64,000 nt of DNA from Achromobacter sp. UMC46 (lineage in GTDB: Bacteria > Pseudomonadota > Gammaproteobacteria > Burkholderiales > Burkholderiaceae_B), in the NCBI RefSeq assembly GCF_014170335.1, contig NZ_LZZS01000003.1, positions 62,001 through 126,000 on the forward strand. The letters run 5' to 3'. Below are positions 1-9,156 of this stretch, in pieces. Position numbers and translations under genes: made by a program. Position 1 is the first letter of the stretch. The number at the start of each line of letters is the position of its first letter. The notes under the pieces were generated by a model that did not search any database, was not told the origin of the DNA, and saw only the letters and a program-made list of their open reading frames with translations.

Positions 1-2
1 TC

Positions 3-314
3 CTGGCGGCCGCCACGCCCGAGCGCGTGTCCGTGCTGCCCGACACGCCGACGATGGCCGAGCAAGGCGTGGCCAACTTCACGGCCTACGCGTGGCAAGG
101 CCTGGTCGGCCCCGCCAGCCTGCCGGAAGCGGTGGTCAAGAAGCTGTCGGCCGACCTGGACGCCACCCTCAAGACCCCGGCCGTGTCGCAGAAGATGCTG
201 GACATGGGCGTGATCCCGATGCCGATGTCCGCGCAGGACTTCAAGGCCTACGCCGAGCAGGAGCGCAGCGCCTGGGCCGACGTCATCAAGAAGGCGAACA
301 TCAAGCTGGAGTGA
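3..314 (+). CDS. Bug-family tripartite tricarboxylate transporter receptor, C-terminal part
   Basis: This is the last 103 codons of a periplasmic substrate-binding protein of the Bug (TctC) family; the start lies outside the window. The visible part carries the family's typical C-terminal features: a PDTPTMAEQG segment, then a W-Q-G-L-V-G-P motif, then a helical end with a stretch like those that close lobe 2 (residues about 70-100). Bug proteins bind carboxylates, amides or aromatic acids in the periplasm; they are hugely expanded in Bordetella and Achromobacter and many have no cognate membrane subunits. No TctA/TctB gene is visible downstream, so the ligand cannot be guessed. An intrinsic terminator follows directly. 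Confidence 0.88.
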   Translation: MAAATPERVSVLPDTPTMAEQGVANFTAYAWQGLVGPASLPEAVVKKLSADLDATLKTPAVSQKMLDMGVIPMPMSAQDFKAYAEQERSAWADVIKKANIKLE

Positions 315-327
315 TCCGGCAAGACGT

Positions 328-370
328 AAAAAAAACCGCGGCCAGATGCACTTGGCCGCGGTTTTTTTTT
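328..370. terminator. Bidirectional intrinsic terminator
   Basis: A 9-bp perfect stem (CCGCGGCCA at 336-344 pairing with 353-361) is flanked by an A-run on the left and a nine-T run on the right. It can end transcription of the receptor gene on the plus strand and of the convergent oxidoreductase gene on the minus strand. Confidence 0.9.
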
Positions 371-396
371 GCGCGAGTCGCGTTGAGACCCGCGGC

Positions 397-3300
397 TTAC
401 ACCAGCACCCGCTCGATCCCGCCCGCGTTCGCGCGCTTCACGTAGTCTTCCATCCAGCCTTCGCCCAGGATGTGGCGCGCCATTTCGACCACGATGTAGT
501 CCGCGTCCATGCCGGTGTCGCCTTCATAGCGCGACAAGCCTTGCAGGCACGACGGACAGGAAGTCAGCACCTTCACGTCACCCGTGAAACCGTCGCTGCG
601 CAGCGCGGCGTCGCCCTTCAGCAACTCTTCCTGCTTGCGGAAGCGGACCTGCGTGGAGATGTCCGGCCGGCTGACCGCCAGGGTGCCCGATTCGCCGCAG
701 CAGCGGTCGCTCTTGATGGCGTCGTCGCCCACCAGGGCGCGCACCGTCTTCATGGGCTCCTGCAGCTTCATCGGCGTGTGGCAGGGATCGTGGTACATGT
801 AGCGCACGCCCTTGGCGCCTTCCAGCTTGATGCCCTTTTCAAGCAGGTACTCGTGGATGTCGATCAGGCGGCAACCCGGGAAGATCTTGTCGAATTCATA
901 ACCGGACAGCTGGTCATAGCAGGTGCCGCAGCTGACCACCACCGTCTTGATGTCCAGGTAGTTCAGCGTATTGGCGACCCGGTGGAACAGCACCCGGTTG
1001 TCGGTGATGATCTGTTCGGCCTTGTCCGTCATGCCGTTGCCGCGCTGGGGATAGCCGCAGCACAGGTAGCCCGGCGGCAGCACGGTCTGCACGCCCGCAT
1101 GCCACAGCATGGCCTGCGTGGCCAGGCCGACCTGCGAGAACAGGCGCTCGGAGCCGCAGCCCGGGAAGTAGAACACCGCTTCCGTATCGGCCGTTGTCCC
1201 CTTGGGATCGCGGATGATCGGCACGTAGTTCGCGTCTTCGATGTCCAGCAGCTTGCGCGCGGCCTGCTTGGGCAGCCCGCCCGGCATCTTTTTGTTCACG
1301 AAGTGCACGATCTGCTCGCGCAGCGGCGGCTTGCCGACGGTGGCCGGCGGCTTGGCAGTCTGCTTCTTCACCAGGCCCGAAAACAGGTCGTGCGCCGCGC
1401 GCTGGACCTTGTAGCCCACGCCCACCATCGCCTTGCGCGTGGCGTTGATGGTGGCCGGATCCTTGGCGTTCAGGAAGAACATGGCGCTGGCCGTGCCCGG
1501 GTTGAACGACTTGCGGCCCATGCGTCGCAGCACGGCGCGCATGTTCATCGACACGTCGCCGAAATCGATATCCACCGGACAGGGGTTGTAGCACTTGTGG
1601 CAGACGGTGCAGTGGTCGGCGACGTCTTCGAATTCTTCCCAGTGCTTCAGGCTGACGCCGCGGCGGGTCTGCTCTTCGTACAGGAAGGCCTCCACCAGCA
1701 GGGACGTGGCCAGGATCTTGTTGCGCGGCGAATACAGCAGGTTCGCGCGCGGCACGTGCGTGGCGCACACGGGCTTGCACTTGCCACAGCGCAGGCAGTC
1801 CTTGATGGAGTCCGAGATGGCGCCGATGTCGCTTTGCTGCATGATCAGCGACTCGTGGCCCATCAGGTTGAAGCTGGGCGTCCAGGCGTGGCGCAGATCG
1901 GCACCCGGCATCAGCTTGCCGGCGTTGAAGTGGCCGTTGGGATCGACGCGGCGCTTGTAGTCCTGGAACGGCGCCAGTTCGGCTTCGGTCAGGAATTCGT
2001 ACTTGGTCAGGCCGATGCCGTGTTCGCCCGAGATCACGCCGTCCAGGTCGCGGGCGATCTGCATGATGCGGTCGACGGCCTGGTGGGCCTCCTGCAGCAT
2101 CTCGTAATCGTCCGAGTTGACCGGGATGTTGGTGTGCACATTGCCGTCGCCGGCGTGCATGTGCAGCGCGACGAACACGCGGCTCTTCAACACGCGGCCA
2201 TGGATGGCGACCAGCTCGTCGACGATCTTCTTGTAGGCGGCGCCCGAAAACGCGCGTTGCAGGCCGGGCAGCACTTCGACCTTCCAGGACACGCGGATCG
2301 TGCGGTCCTGCACGATGTCGAACACGCGGGCGCCGGGCTGCGCGGCCAGGCGCTCGGTCAGCGCGGCATGCACGTCGCCCAGGCCCAGCCCTTGCAGTTG
2401 CGGCAAGGCCTCGGCCAGCGGCAGGTCCAGGTTGTCCAGCAGCCACTGCCAGCGCTGGCGCGTGGCGCCCAGCAGTTCCAACGCCTGGCGCGTGCGCTCG
2501 GCCAGCACTTCGGCGCGGGTGCCGTCGATGTCCGCGTCGTCCGCCTTGCCCACGGGCAGCGGCGTGCACAGATACGCGTCCAGCGCGCCCAGCAGCTTCA
2601 GCTTGTTGCGGGTGGACAGTTCGATATTGATGCGTTCGATGTGGTCCGTGTATTCGCCCATGCGGGGCAGCGGGATCACGACGTCTTCATTGATCTTGAA
2701 GGCGTTGGTATGACGCGCGATCGCGGCGGTGCGCGAGCGATCCAGCCAGAACTTCTTGCGCGCCTCGGGGCTGACGGCCACGAAGCCTTCGCCGTGGCGC
2801 GTGTTGGCCAGACGCACGACTTCGCTGGCGGCAGCCGCCACCGCGTCGTCGTCGTCGCCGACGATGTCGCCGATCAGGACCATCTTGGGCAGCACGCCGC
2901 GCTTGCTCTTGGTGGCGTAGCCCACCGCGCGCAGATAGCGTTCGTCCAGATGCTCCAGCCCGGCCAGGATGGCGCCGCGCGCGCGGCCCTCGCCGTCCAG
3001 GTAGCCCTTGACCTCGACGATCGACGGGATCGCGTCACGCGCCTGTCCGAAGAACTCCATGCAGACCGTGCGCGTATGGCGCGGCATGCGGTGCAGCACC
3101 CAGCGCGCGGACGTGATCAGGCCGTCGCAGCCTTCCTTCTGGATGCCCGGCAGGCCGGCCAGGAACTTGTCCGTGACGTCCTTGCCCAGCCCTTCCTTGC
3201 GGAACACGCGGCCTTTGATTTCCAGCATTTCCGTCTTCAGCAGACGCTCGCCGGGCTTGCCTTTGCCGTCGAACCACTTGAGCTCGAAGCGGGCCAGCTC

Positions 3301-4356
3301 CACATCATGGATCTTGCCCATGTTGTGTTCCAGGCGGCTGACTTCCAGCCAGTTGCCGTCCGGGTCGACCATGCGCCACCAGGCCAGGTTGTCCAGCGCG
3401 GTGCCCCACAGCACGGCCTTCTTGCCGCCCGCGTTCATGGCGATGTTGCCGCCCACACAGGACGCTTCGGCCGAGGTCGGGTCCACGGCGAACACGAAGC
3501 CGGCGGCCTCAGCCGCTTCCGACACCCGCTTGGTCACCACGCCGGCGCCGGCATGGATGACGGCCACGGGCTCGGTGAGCCCGGGCAAAATACAGGACTC
3601 GACCTTGCCCAGCTTGTCGAATTTTTCAGTGTTGATGACGGCCGACTTCCACGTCAGCGGGATGGCCCCGCCGGTATAGCCGGTGCCGCCCCCGCGCGGG
3701 ACGATGGTCAGGCCCAGCTCGATACAGGCCGTGACCAGCGCGGCGATCTCGTCTTCGGAATCCGGCGTCAGCACCACGAAGGGGTATTCCACGCGCCAGT
3801 CGGTCGCGTCCGTGACGTGCGACACGCGCGACAGGCCGTCGAACTTGATGTTGTCGCGCGCCGTGATGCGGCCCAGCACCTTCTGCGCCTGCTTGCGCAT
3901 CATGGTGGTCTGGTCGAACTCGCCCTCGAAGGCGGCGATGGCGGACCGGGCGCGGGCCAGCAGGCCGACGACCTTCTCGTCGCGACGCGGATCGTGGCCG
4001 TCTTCGGTGGGCGTGCCCGGTTCGCGGCGGCGGTCGATTTCGCCCAGGCGGTGGTGCAAGGCGTCGATGAGCTGCTTGCGGCGCTTGGGATTGTCCAGCA
4101 GGTCGTCCTGCAGGTACGGATTGCGGCGCACGACCCAGATGTCGCCCAGCACTTCGTACAGCATCCGGGCGGAGCGGCCGGTACGGCGTTCGCCGCGCAG
4201 GTCGCCCAGCAGGCTCCAGGCGTCATCGCCCAGCAGCCGGCCGACAATCTCGCGGTCGGAAAACGACGTGTAGTTGTAGGGGATTTCGCGCAATCGCGCG
4301 GGTGCTGCGGGCGGCATCGCCCCGTTCAAGATGTGGCTAGCGAGTGGGGCGTTCAT
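397..4356 (-). CDS. DUF3683 FAD-linked oxidase / Fe-S / CCG-domain fusion oxidoreductase
   Basis: A 1319-residue soluble protein fusing several modules. An N-terminal DUF3683 region (about 10-165) precedes an FAD_binding_4 domain whose phosphate loop reads [11 protein letters not shown] near residue 218, then a FAD-oxidase C-terminal domain with [11 protein letters not shown]. Two ferredoxin-like clusters follow: [11 protein letters not shown] near 852 and [12 protein letters not shown] near 917. Two CCG (heterodisulfide-reductase type) domains carry CCGYPQ near 1098 and CCGESG near 1221. This architecture is that of D-lactate/D-2-hydroxyacid dehydrogenases of the GlcD/GlpC kind (compare YdiJ) fused in one chain, so oxidation of a 2-hydroxy acid with electrons passed to the quinone pool is likely. 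The substrate is unknown. The start is the first ATG after an AT-rich upstream region. Confidence 0.9.
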   Translation of the reverse strand: MNAPLASHILNGAMPPAAPARLREIPYNYTSFSDREIVGRLLGDDAWSLLGDLRGERRTGRSARMLYEVLGDIWVVRRNPYLQDDLLDNPKRRKQLIDALHHRLGEIDRRREPGTPTEDGHDPRRDEKVVGLLARARSAIAAFEGEFDQTTMMRKQAQKVLGRITARDNIKFDGLSRVSHVTDATDWRVEYPFVVLTPDSEDEIAALVTACIELGLTIVPRGGGTGYTGGAIPLTWKSAVINTEKFDKLGKVESCILPGLTEPVAVIHAGAGVVTKRVSEAAEAAGFVFAVDPTSAEASCVGGNIAMNAGGKKAVLWGTALDNLAWWRMVDPDGNWLEVSRLEHNMGKIHDVELARFELKWFDGKGKPGERLLKTEMLEIKGRVFRKEGLGKDVTDKFLAGLPGIQKEGCDGLITSARWVLHRMPRHTRTVCMEFFGQARDAIPSIVEVKGYLDGEGRARGAILAGLEHLDERYLRAVGYATKSKRGVLPKMVLIGDIVGDDDDAVAAAASEVVRLANTRHGEGFVAVSPEARKKFWLDRSRTAAIARHTNAFKINEDVVIPLPRMGEYTDHIERINIELSTRNKLKLLGALDAYLCTPLPVGKADDADIDGTRAEVLAERTRQALELLGATRQRWQWLLDNLDLPLAEALPQLQGLGLGDVHAALTERLAAQPGARVFDIVQDRTIRVSWKVEVLPGLQRAFSGAAYKKIVDELVAIHGRVLKSRVFVALHMHAGDGNVHTNIPVNSDDYEMLQEAHQAVDRIMQIARDLDGVISGEHGIGLTKYEFLTEAELAPFQDYKRRVDPNGHFNAGKLMPGADLRHAWTPSFNLMGHESLIMQQSDIGAISDSIKDCLRCGKCKPVCATHVPRANLLYSPRNKILATSLLVEAFLYEEQTRRGVSLKHWEEFEDVADHCTVCHKCYNPCPVDIDFGDVSMNMRAVLRRMGRKSFNPGTASAMFFLNAKDPATINATRKAMVGVGYKVQRAAHDLFSGLVKKQTAKPPATVGKPPLREQIVHFVNKKMPGGLPKQAARKLLDIEDANYVPIIRDPKGTTADTEAVFYFPGCGSERLFSQVGLATQAMLWHAGVQTVLPPGYLCCGYPQRGNGMTDKAEQIITDNRVLFHRVANTLNYLDIKTVVVSCGTCYDQLSGYEFDKIFPGCRLIDIHEYLLEKGIKLEGAKGVRYMYHDPCHTPMKLQEPMKTVRALVGDDAIKSDRCCGESGTLAVSRPDISTQVRFRKQEELLKGDAALRSDGFTGDVKVLTSCPSCLQGLSRYEGDTGMDADYIVVEMARHILGEGWMEDYVKRANAGGIERVLV

Positions 4357-4372
4357 GGCGGCAAGAGGGGCC

Positions 4373-4391
4373 CATAAAAAATTATTTTATG
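4373..4391. promoter_or_regulatory. AT-rich inverted repeat upstream of the FAD/Fe-S oxidoreductase
   Basis: CATAAAA (4373-4379) and TTTTATG (4385-4391) form a 7-bp inverted repeat in the otherwise GC-rich leader, 17-35 bp upstream of the start codon. It may contain the -10 element or be an operator; no convincing -35 was found. Confidence 0.35.
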
Positions 4392-4440
4392 CCATCGGGC
4401 GGACTTGACCCCGAATACCCCCAGGAAACCGGCCGAAAAC

Positions 4441-4465
4441 GGACGGAAACAAGGATTATCCGTCC
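4441..4465 (-). terminator. Hairpin after the YqaA-like gene
   Basis: GGACGGA (4441-4447) pairs with TCCGTCC (4459-4465), 22 bp beyond the stop of the minus-strand YqaA-like gene. On the minus strand only a short run of four T follows, so it is a weak intrinsic terminator candidate. Confidence 0.4.
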
Positions 4466-4487
4466 CTGTTTAAGCTTCGAGTCAGCG

Positions 4488-5033
4488 TCAGACCTGACCG
4501 GGAAAGAACCACAGCAGGCTGGCGGTCATCACCAGATAGCGCAGGAATTTGCCGATGGCCATATAGAGCACGCAGGGCCAGAAGGACAGCCGCAGCCATC
4601 CCGCCACCGCGCACAGCGGGTCGCCCACCGCCGGCAGCCACGACAGCAGCAGCGCCGGCGGCCCCATGCGGTGGATCCAGTCGTGGGCGCGCTCATTCCA
4701 GCGCCCGCGCATACGGCCGGTTTCGGTCGCGCCGGGGTGCGGGTGCGGCGTGGGGGTATGTCCTTCCTTCCAGCGCTGCATCGCGCGTTCGGCGCCCCAA
4801 CCCATCCAATAGCTGATTGCGCCGCCCACGGTATTGCCGGCGGTGGCCACCAGGATGGCCGGCCAGAACATGTCCGGCGACAACTTGATGTAGCCGAACA
4901 CCGCCGGCTCGGAGCCCAGCGGCAGCAGGGTGGCGGACACGAGCGACACCGTGAAGATGGCCGACAGGCCCACCGAGGGCAGCGCCAGCATCCCCAGGAG
5001 CCAGTGAACAGCGGACAAGAGGCTTTCTTCCAT
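4488..5033 (-). CDS. YqaA-family (DedA/SNARE-associated) inner-membrane protein
   Basis: A 181-residue membrane protein with hydrophobic segments near residues 8-35, 45-70, 125-150 and 155-178. The G-N-T-V-G-G-A-I-S-Y segment (about 64-73) and the P-A-V-G-D-P-L repeat-type motif (about 140-146) match the short YqaA branch of the VTT/DedA superfamily, which is linked to membrane lipid scrambling or undecaprenyl-phosphate recycling in better known relatives. A charged, histidine- and proline-rich linker lies in the middle. The ATG at 5033 gives the usual length; a longer open frame upstream overlaps ilvA on the other strand and is not coding. It is divergent from ilvA. Confidence 0.82.
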   Translation of the reverse strand: MEESLLSAVHWLLGMLALPSVGLSAIFTVSLVSATLLPLGSEPAVFGYIKLSPDMFWPAILVATAGNTVGGAISYWMGWGAERAMQRWKEGHTPTPHPHPGATETGRMRGRWNERAHDWIHRMGPPALLLSWLPAVGDPLCAVAGWLRLSFWPCVLYMAIGKFLRYLVMTASLLWFFPGQV

Positions 5034-5141
5034 GATGAGCGAGTGTAGCCGCGCGCAAGAGAATAACGGCCGGGAATCCGGCCTTGCGGCTTTCCCTGCA
5101 ATAATCGTGCCCACGTCTCCACTCTTGTCCCGCCGCAGTCC

Positions 5142-6650
5142 ATGTCCACTGATTACCTGAAACGCATCCTGACCTCGAAGGTTTACGACGTCGCGGTCGA
5201 GTCGCCGCTGGAGATCGCGCCCCAGCTGTCCCAGCGGATCTCGAACACCGTCCTGCTCAAGCGCGAGGACACCCAGGCCGTCTTCAGCTTCAAGCTGCGC
5301 GGGGCGTACAACAAGATGGCCAACCTGGCGCCCGCCGTGCGCAACCGCGGCGTCATCGCGGCATCGGCCGGCAACCATGCCCAGGGCGTGGCGCTGGCCG
5401 CCAGCCGGCTGGGCTGCCGCGCCGTCATCGTCATGCCCACGACCAGCCCGCAGGTGAAGATCGACGCGGTGCGCCGGCTGGGCGGCGAGGTCGTGCTGGC
5501 GGGCGAGAGCTTCACCGACGCCTTCGCCCACGCCCAGATCCTGGAAAAGAAAGAAAAGCTGACCTTCGTCCACCCCTTCGACGACCCCGACGTGATCGCC
5601 GGCCAGGGCACGGTGGGCATGGAGATCCTGCGTCAGCACCCCGGCCCGATCGACGCCATCTTCGTCGCCATCGGCGGCGGCGGCCTGATCTCCGGCGTGG
5701 CCGCCTATATCAAGCAGCTGCGGCCCGAGATCAAGATCATCGGCGTGCAGACCGAGGACTCCGACGCCATGCTGCGCAGCGTGCGCGCCGGCCGCCGCGT
5801 GCAACTGAGCGATGTGGGCCTGTTCTCTGACGGCACCGCCGTCAAGATGGTGGGCGCCGAAACGTTCAAGCTGACCCGCAAGTACGTCGACGACTTCGTG
5901 GTCGTCGACACCGATTCGATCTGCGCCGCCATCAAGGACGTCTTCCAGGACACGCGCAGCGTGCTGGAACCGGCAGGCGCCATGGCCGTGGCCGGCGCCA
6001 AACAGTATGCGGCCGAACACCACCTGAAGGGCAAGACGCTTGTCGCCATCGCCTGCGGGGCGAACATGAACTTCGACCGGCTGCGCTTCGTGGCCGAACG
6101 CGCCGAAGTGGGCGAGATGCGCGAAGCCGTCTTCGCCGTGACCATGCCCGAGCAGCGCGGCAGCTTCCGCCGCTTCTGTGAACTGGTCGGCGAACGCAGC
6201 GTCACGGAATTCAACTACCGCATCTCGGATGCGGACCGCGCGCATGTCTTTGTCGGCATCCAGGTGTCGTCCGCCGCCGAGCCGGACAAGATCGCCGCGA
6301 ATTTCCGCCGCCACGGGTTCGACACGCTGGACCTCACGCATGATGAAATGGCCAAGACCCACCTGCGACACATGGTGGGCGGGCGCTCGGCGCTGGCGCG
6401 CGACGAACTGCTGTACCGCTTCGAGTTCCCGGAGCGTCCGGGTGCGCTGATGCGTTTCTTGAATGCGATGAATCCGGATTGGAACATCAGCCTGTTCCAC
6501 TACCGCAACCAGGGCGCCGACTATGGCCGCATCCTGATCGGCATCCAGGTGCCGGCGGCGGACAAGAAGCAATTCCGCACGTTCGTGGCCGAACTCGGCT
6601 ATCCGCATTGGAACGAGACCGACAACCCGGCCTACAAGCTGTTCCTGTAG
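5142..6650 (+). CDS. ilvA: Threonine ammonia-lyase, biosynthetic
   Basis: A 502-residue PLP enzyme that deaminates L-threonine to 2-oxobutanoate, the first step of isoleucine synthesis. The PLP lysine is K51 in SFKLRGAYNKM, the glycine-rich phosphate loop GGGGLISG lies near 180, and SAGNHAQGVA near 70 matches the family. Residues from about 330 to the end form two ACT-like domains, so this is the long, isoleucine-inhibited form rather than the short catabolic TdcB. No threonine- or isoleucine-rich leader peptide was found upstream, so classical attenuation is not supported. An intrinsic terminator follows 38 bp after the stop. Confidence 0.95.
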   Translation: MSTDYLKRILTSKVYDVAVESPLEIAPQLSQRISNTVLLKREDTQAVFSFKLRGAYNKMANLAPAVRNRGVIAASAGNHAQGVALAASRLGCRAVIVMPTTSPQVKIDAVRRLGGEVVLAGESFTDAFAHAQILEKKEKLTFVHPFDDPDVIAGQGTVGMEILRQHPGPIDAIFVAIGGGGLISGVAAYIKQLRPEIKIIGVQTEDSDAMLRSVRAGRRVQLSDVGLFSDGTAVKMVGAETFKLTRKYVDDFVVVDTDSICAAIKDVFQDTRSVLEPAGAMAVAGAKQYAAEHHLKGKTLVAIACGANMNFDRLRFVAERAEVGEMREAVFAVTMPEQRGSFRRFCELVGERSVTEFNYRISDADRAHVFVGIQVSSAAEPDKIAANFRRHGFDTLDLTHDEMAKTHLRHMVGGRSALARDELLYRFEFPERPGALMRFLNAMNPDWNISLFHYRNQGADYGRILIGIQVPAADKKQFRTFVAELGYPHWNETDNPAYKLFL

Positions 6651-6688
6651 CGCCGGCGCCAAGCGCCAAACTGCCGCCCCAATGCGAG

Positions 6689-6715
6689 AGGGCCTCCTTC
6701 CGGAGGCCCTTCCCT
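6689..6715 (+). terminator. Intrinsic terminator after ilvA
   Basis: AGGGCCTCC (6689-6697) pairs with GGAGGCCCT (6702-6710) around a TTCC tetraloop, followed by a pyrimidine-rich tail TCCCTTCT. Confidence 0.8.
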
Positions 6716-6772
6716 TCTGACCGTCAAACGCGTCCGGCCGGACCCAAGTAGGGGGGGGTTCGCTGTCACTCG

Positions 6773-6794
6773 GCGGCTCACGGAGATGAGCCGC
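6773..6794 (-). terminator. Hairpin after the porin gene
   Basis: GCGGCTCA (6773-6780) pairs with TGAGCCGC (6787-6794), 36 bp past the porin stop codon on the minus strand. No T-run follows directly, so termination may be weak or the hairpin may protect the mRNA end. Confidence 0.45.
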
Positions 6795-6829
6795 GCATTC
6801 AGCAAGGTCCGGTCGGGCGCTTTGGCCGC

Positions 6830-7942
6830 TTAGAAACGGTGGCGAATACCCATGGCGACTGCGGTATCGCGCGCATCGTGCTGGAACGCGTAGTTGTCGC
6901 CGTAGGAGGCGTACGCGTACAGGTTGGTGCGCTTGGTGAAGTCGTAGGTATAGCCCAGGCTGTACACGTTGAACGTGGCGTCGTCGCCCGTCAGCTTGTC
7001 GTTGCCCGGGGTCGCGCGCTGCCAGGAACCGAACACGGCGTGGCGGCCCAGGGGCACGGTGGCGCCGATCATGTAGGAATTGGCGCGGAAACCGTCAGCC
7101 AGCTTGAACGAACCCAGGTTGTTCATGCCGTCGGGCGTGGTGCCCATGTTCTGGCCGACGAACCAGCCGTCGCGGGTCTGGCCGAACGCGGCCGCCAGCT
7201 TCACGACTTCAAAGTCGTACGAACCGCCAATGATGTATTCCTGGATACGGGCCGAGTCCTGGCCGCCGACACGCTTGTTCGTCGGGTCGAAGCGGTCGTA
7301 GGCCAGGGCCAGGTTCAGCGGGCCGTTGACGTATTGCACACCGGCGGTCAGCACGCGGTTGTTGTCGCCCGTGGCGAAACCGGTCTGCGTCGTGTCGCTG
7401 ACGCTGTCGTCGGCGCTGAACGAATAGCCCACGCCCGCCTTGAAGCCGCTCAGGCTCGGGGTCTGGTACAGGACCATGTTGTCCAGGCGCATCGTGTTGG
7501 CGCTGCCAAACGTGGTGCCCATGTTGGCGGTGTTGTAGCTGATCGAGAACGGGTCGATCGAACCGAAGTACTTCGACGCCAGGTTCGTCTGGCGGCCGAA
7601 TTCAAGACGGCCCCAGGAATCGCTGTCCAGGCCGACGGTCGCTTGACGGCCGAACAGGCGGCCGCTCTGCAGCGACTTGCCGTTCATGGGGCCGAAGCCG
7701 CCTTCCAACGTGAACACGGCGCGCAAGCCATCGCCCAGGTCTTCCGTGCCGCGCAGGCCAAAGCGCGAACCGCTGCTCACGCCCTGCACGCCGCCGACGC
7801 GGCTTTGCGACACCCCATTGAACTTCACTTGCTCGTACCCGATACCGGCGTCGATCAAGCCGTACAGCGTGACGGAGTCTGCGGCTTGCGCGGCGCCGGC
7901 AGAGCCTGCCAGCAACGCGACGGCCAATAGCGTCTTCTTCAT
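6830..7942 (-). CDS. Gram-negative general porin (Omp32/OmpQ type)
   Basis: A 370-residue trimeric-type outer-membrane porin. The signal peptide (1-21, ending AAQA) is followed by ADSVTLYGLIDAGI, the signature start of betaproteobacterial porins. Alternating beta-strand sequence runs throughout, FGLRGTEDLG and AVFTLEG lie near 60-75, and the chain ends in MGIRHRF with a terminal phenylalanine needed for BAM recognition. A longer reading frame could add MGTY, but MKKT at 7942 with GGGGAC upstream is the better start. It is transcribed alone and likely admits small anionic or neutral solutes. Confidence 0.93.
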   Translation of the reverse strand: MKKTLLAVALLAGSAGAAQAADSVTLYGLIDAGIGYEQVKFNGVSQSRVGGVQGVSSGSRFGLRGTEDLGDGLRAVFTLEGGFGPMNGKSLQSGRLFGRQATVGLDSDSWGRLEFGRQTNLASKYFGSIDPFSISYNTANMGTTFGSANTMRLDNMVLYQTPSLSGFKAGVGYSFSADDSVSDTTQTGFATGDNNRVLTAGVQYVNGPLNLALAYDRFDPTNKRVGGQDSARIQEYIIGGSYDFEVVKLAAAFGQTRDGWFVGQNMGTTPDGMNNLGSFKLADGFRANSYMIGATVPLGRHAVFGSWQRATPGNDKLTGDDATFNVYSLGYTYDFTKRTNLYAYASYGDNYAFQHDARDTAVAMGIRHRF

Positions 7943-8152
7943 GTAAGTCCCCAAAATGGCGAGATAAAAGGCAACCGCAAGCGCACCGTCCGAACGACGG
8001 GGCCTTTGCGTGCCGCTGCGAACAAGCAGGCGGCGTCTGCACTGAATCTAGTGTCCGGCTTGCGGCAACCCGAAGTAACACGGATTTCGACGAACTACTT
8101 TCCATGGTTGGGATAATGACGCGCACCTGACATGCCGCAAGGCCAGGAAACC

Positions 8153-8164
8153 GGCGTTAACGCC
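8153..8164. promoter_or_regulatory. 12-bp palindrome in the porin/DUF4148 intergenic region
   Basis: GGCGTTAACGCC is a perfect palindrome about 210 bp upstream of the porin start. The 447-bp stretch 7943-8389 otherwise shows no convincing gene; a 63-codon open frame on the plus strand has no RBS and atypical composition. An operator role is only a possibility. Confidence 0.25.
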
Positions 8165-8325
8165 TTGAAAACAAATATGAATCATTGCTCGCAAATCGGG
8201 ATTACCGCGCGTCCGGCGCATTCGCCGCGCCGGATTCACCGACAACACTTGTTCGCGCATGCGCCTAGTTTTGCGGCAAATACGCCACACTGCGCGGCCG
8301 TCCGCGCAACGGACAGGCAATAAAA

Positions 8326-8352
8326 AAACCCCTCGGCGTCTCAAGGGGTTTC
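8326..8352 (-). terminator. Intrinsic terminator of the DUF4148 gene
   Basis: Read on the minus strand, AACCCCT (8344-8350) pairs with AGGGGTT (8327-8333) and runs into seven T residues, 40 bp after the stop codon. Confidence 0.8.
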
Positions 8353-8389
8353 TCGTGACCATCCGGGGCCGGGCATCCGGCCTTGGGAA

Positions 8390-8773
8390 TTACTTGCCCT
8401 TGGGCGGGTAATCCAGTTCACCGAAGGTGTATTCGCCGCGGGCCTTGGCTTCGGCCAATTCCTGGCGGACCTGCTCGCGGGTCTTGCCACCGGATTGCGA
8501 CACGGCGGCGCGGGGCGGGTAATCCAGCTCGGCGGTTGTGACCTGGCCAGCGGCCTTGGCGCTTTGCAGTTCCTGCTGGACTTGATCGTGCGTCAGGCTG
8601 GTCTGGGTCGCAGTGGCGGGCGGATAGTCCAGTTCGCCGAACGTGACCTGTCCTGCGGCCTTGGCGGCTTGCAGTTCTTGCTGAACCTGTTCACGCGTCT
8701 TGCCATCGGCGTGAGCGGCGGACATGCCAACCAGGGTTGCGGTGACCATAAGTGCGGTTGCTAGGGCTTTCAT
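8390..8773 (-). CDS. DUF4148 periplasmic repeat protein
   Basis: A 127-residue exported protein of unknown function. A signal peptide (1-22, ending in AHA) is followed by three copies of a roughly 29-residue unit of the form GKTREQVQQEL-AAKAAGQ-TFGELDYPP at about 24-52, 60-87 and 96-124. DUF4148 proteins are small, abundant in Burkholderiales and usually carry one unit; here it is triplicated. The unit looks like an amphipathic helix followed by a Y-P-P turn. SD-like GGATGGAG lies upstream of the ATG. It is divergent from the LysR gene, with 383 bp between them. Confidence 0.85.
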   Translation of the reverse strand: MKALATALMVTATLVGMSAAHADGKTREQVQQELQAAKAAGQVTFGELDYPPATATQTSLTHDQVQQELQSAKAAGQVTTAELDYPPRAAVSQSGGKTREQVRQELAEAKARGEYTFGELDYPPKGK

Positions 8774-8915
8774 TGTGATGACTCCATCCTAAACCTTGCA
8801 CAGCGTCTTCTGCCAGGCTGGCAGGTGCGATGTGACTGTTTGATTGCTGGGACGAAGTATCTGGTGATTGGCGCCTAGTAAAAACCCTTATTTTGGTGAA
8901 CATCTTTTCACGGAT

Positions 8916-9138
8916 GGGACAATTGCACGATGTATCCGGCGCTATCTGCCCAATTTCTGCGCAGTTCGCCCGCAGACTCAGGCATAGCAGGCCTTGCGGT
9001 CATTCAGCCGAAAGCAAGCTGGGCAACGGGATACGCGTCCGCCACATGGGGAACGGGATGTTCCTTGTGGATAAATAGACATTTCTACTGGCGGGACAAT
9101 AATTCCATTTATCATACAAATCTGCCAGAAATGGAATT
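8916..9138. promoter_or_regulatory. Intergenic operator-like motifs upstream of the LysR gene
   Basis: The 383-bp region between the DUF4148 gene and the LysR gene carries GGGACAATT at 8916-8924, GGGACAAT at 9093-9100 and a 10-bp inverted repeat AATTCCATTT (9101-9110) / AAATGGAATT (9129-9138). The right arm ends 18 bp before the LysR start codon, so self-repression is plausible. The words GGGACAAT and ATTCCATTTAT recur upstream of the second LysR gene at 59943-59962. Confidence 0.55.
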
Positions 9139-9156
9139 TTGAGTCTAGAGGGCCAT

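Noticed and set aside
346-4377. A 1343-codon open frame antisense to the FAD/Fe-S oxidoreductase gene
   Set aside because: High GC content leaves the opposite strand open; the sequence is alanine-, arginine- and histidine-rich without any domain, while the minus strand shows clear FAD and Fe-S motifs.
5041-5141. Threonine/isoleucine leader peptide or T-box upstream of ilvA
   Set aside because: No short reading frame rich in Ile or Thr codons and no leader terminator were found in the 100 bp upstream.
8132-8323. A 63-codon plus-strand open frame between the porin and DUF4148 genes
   Set aside because: No Shine-Dalgarno sequence, unusual composition, and it runs into the terminator of the DUF4148 gene.
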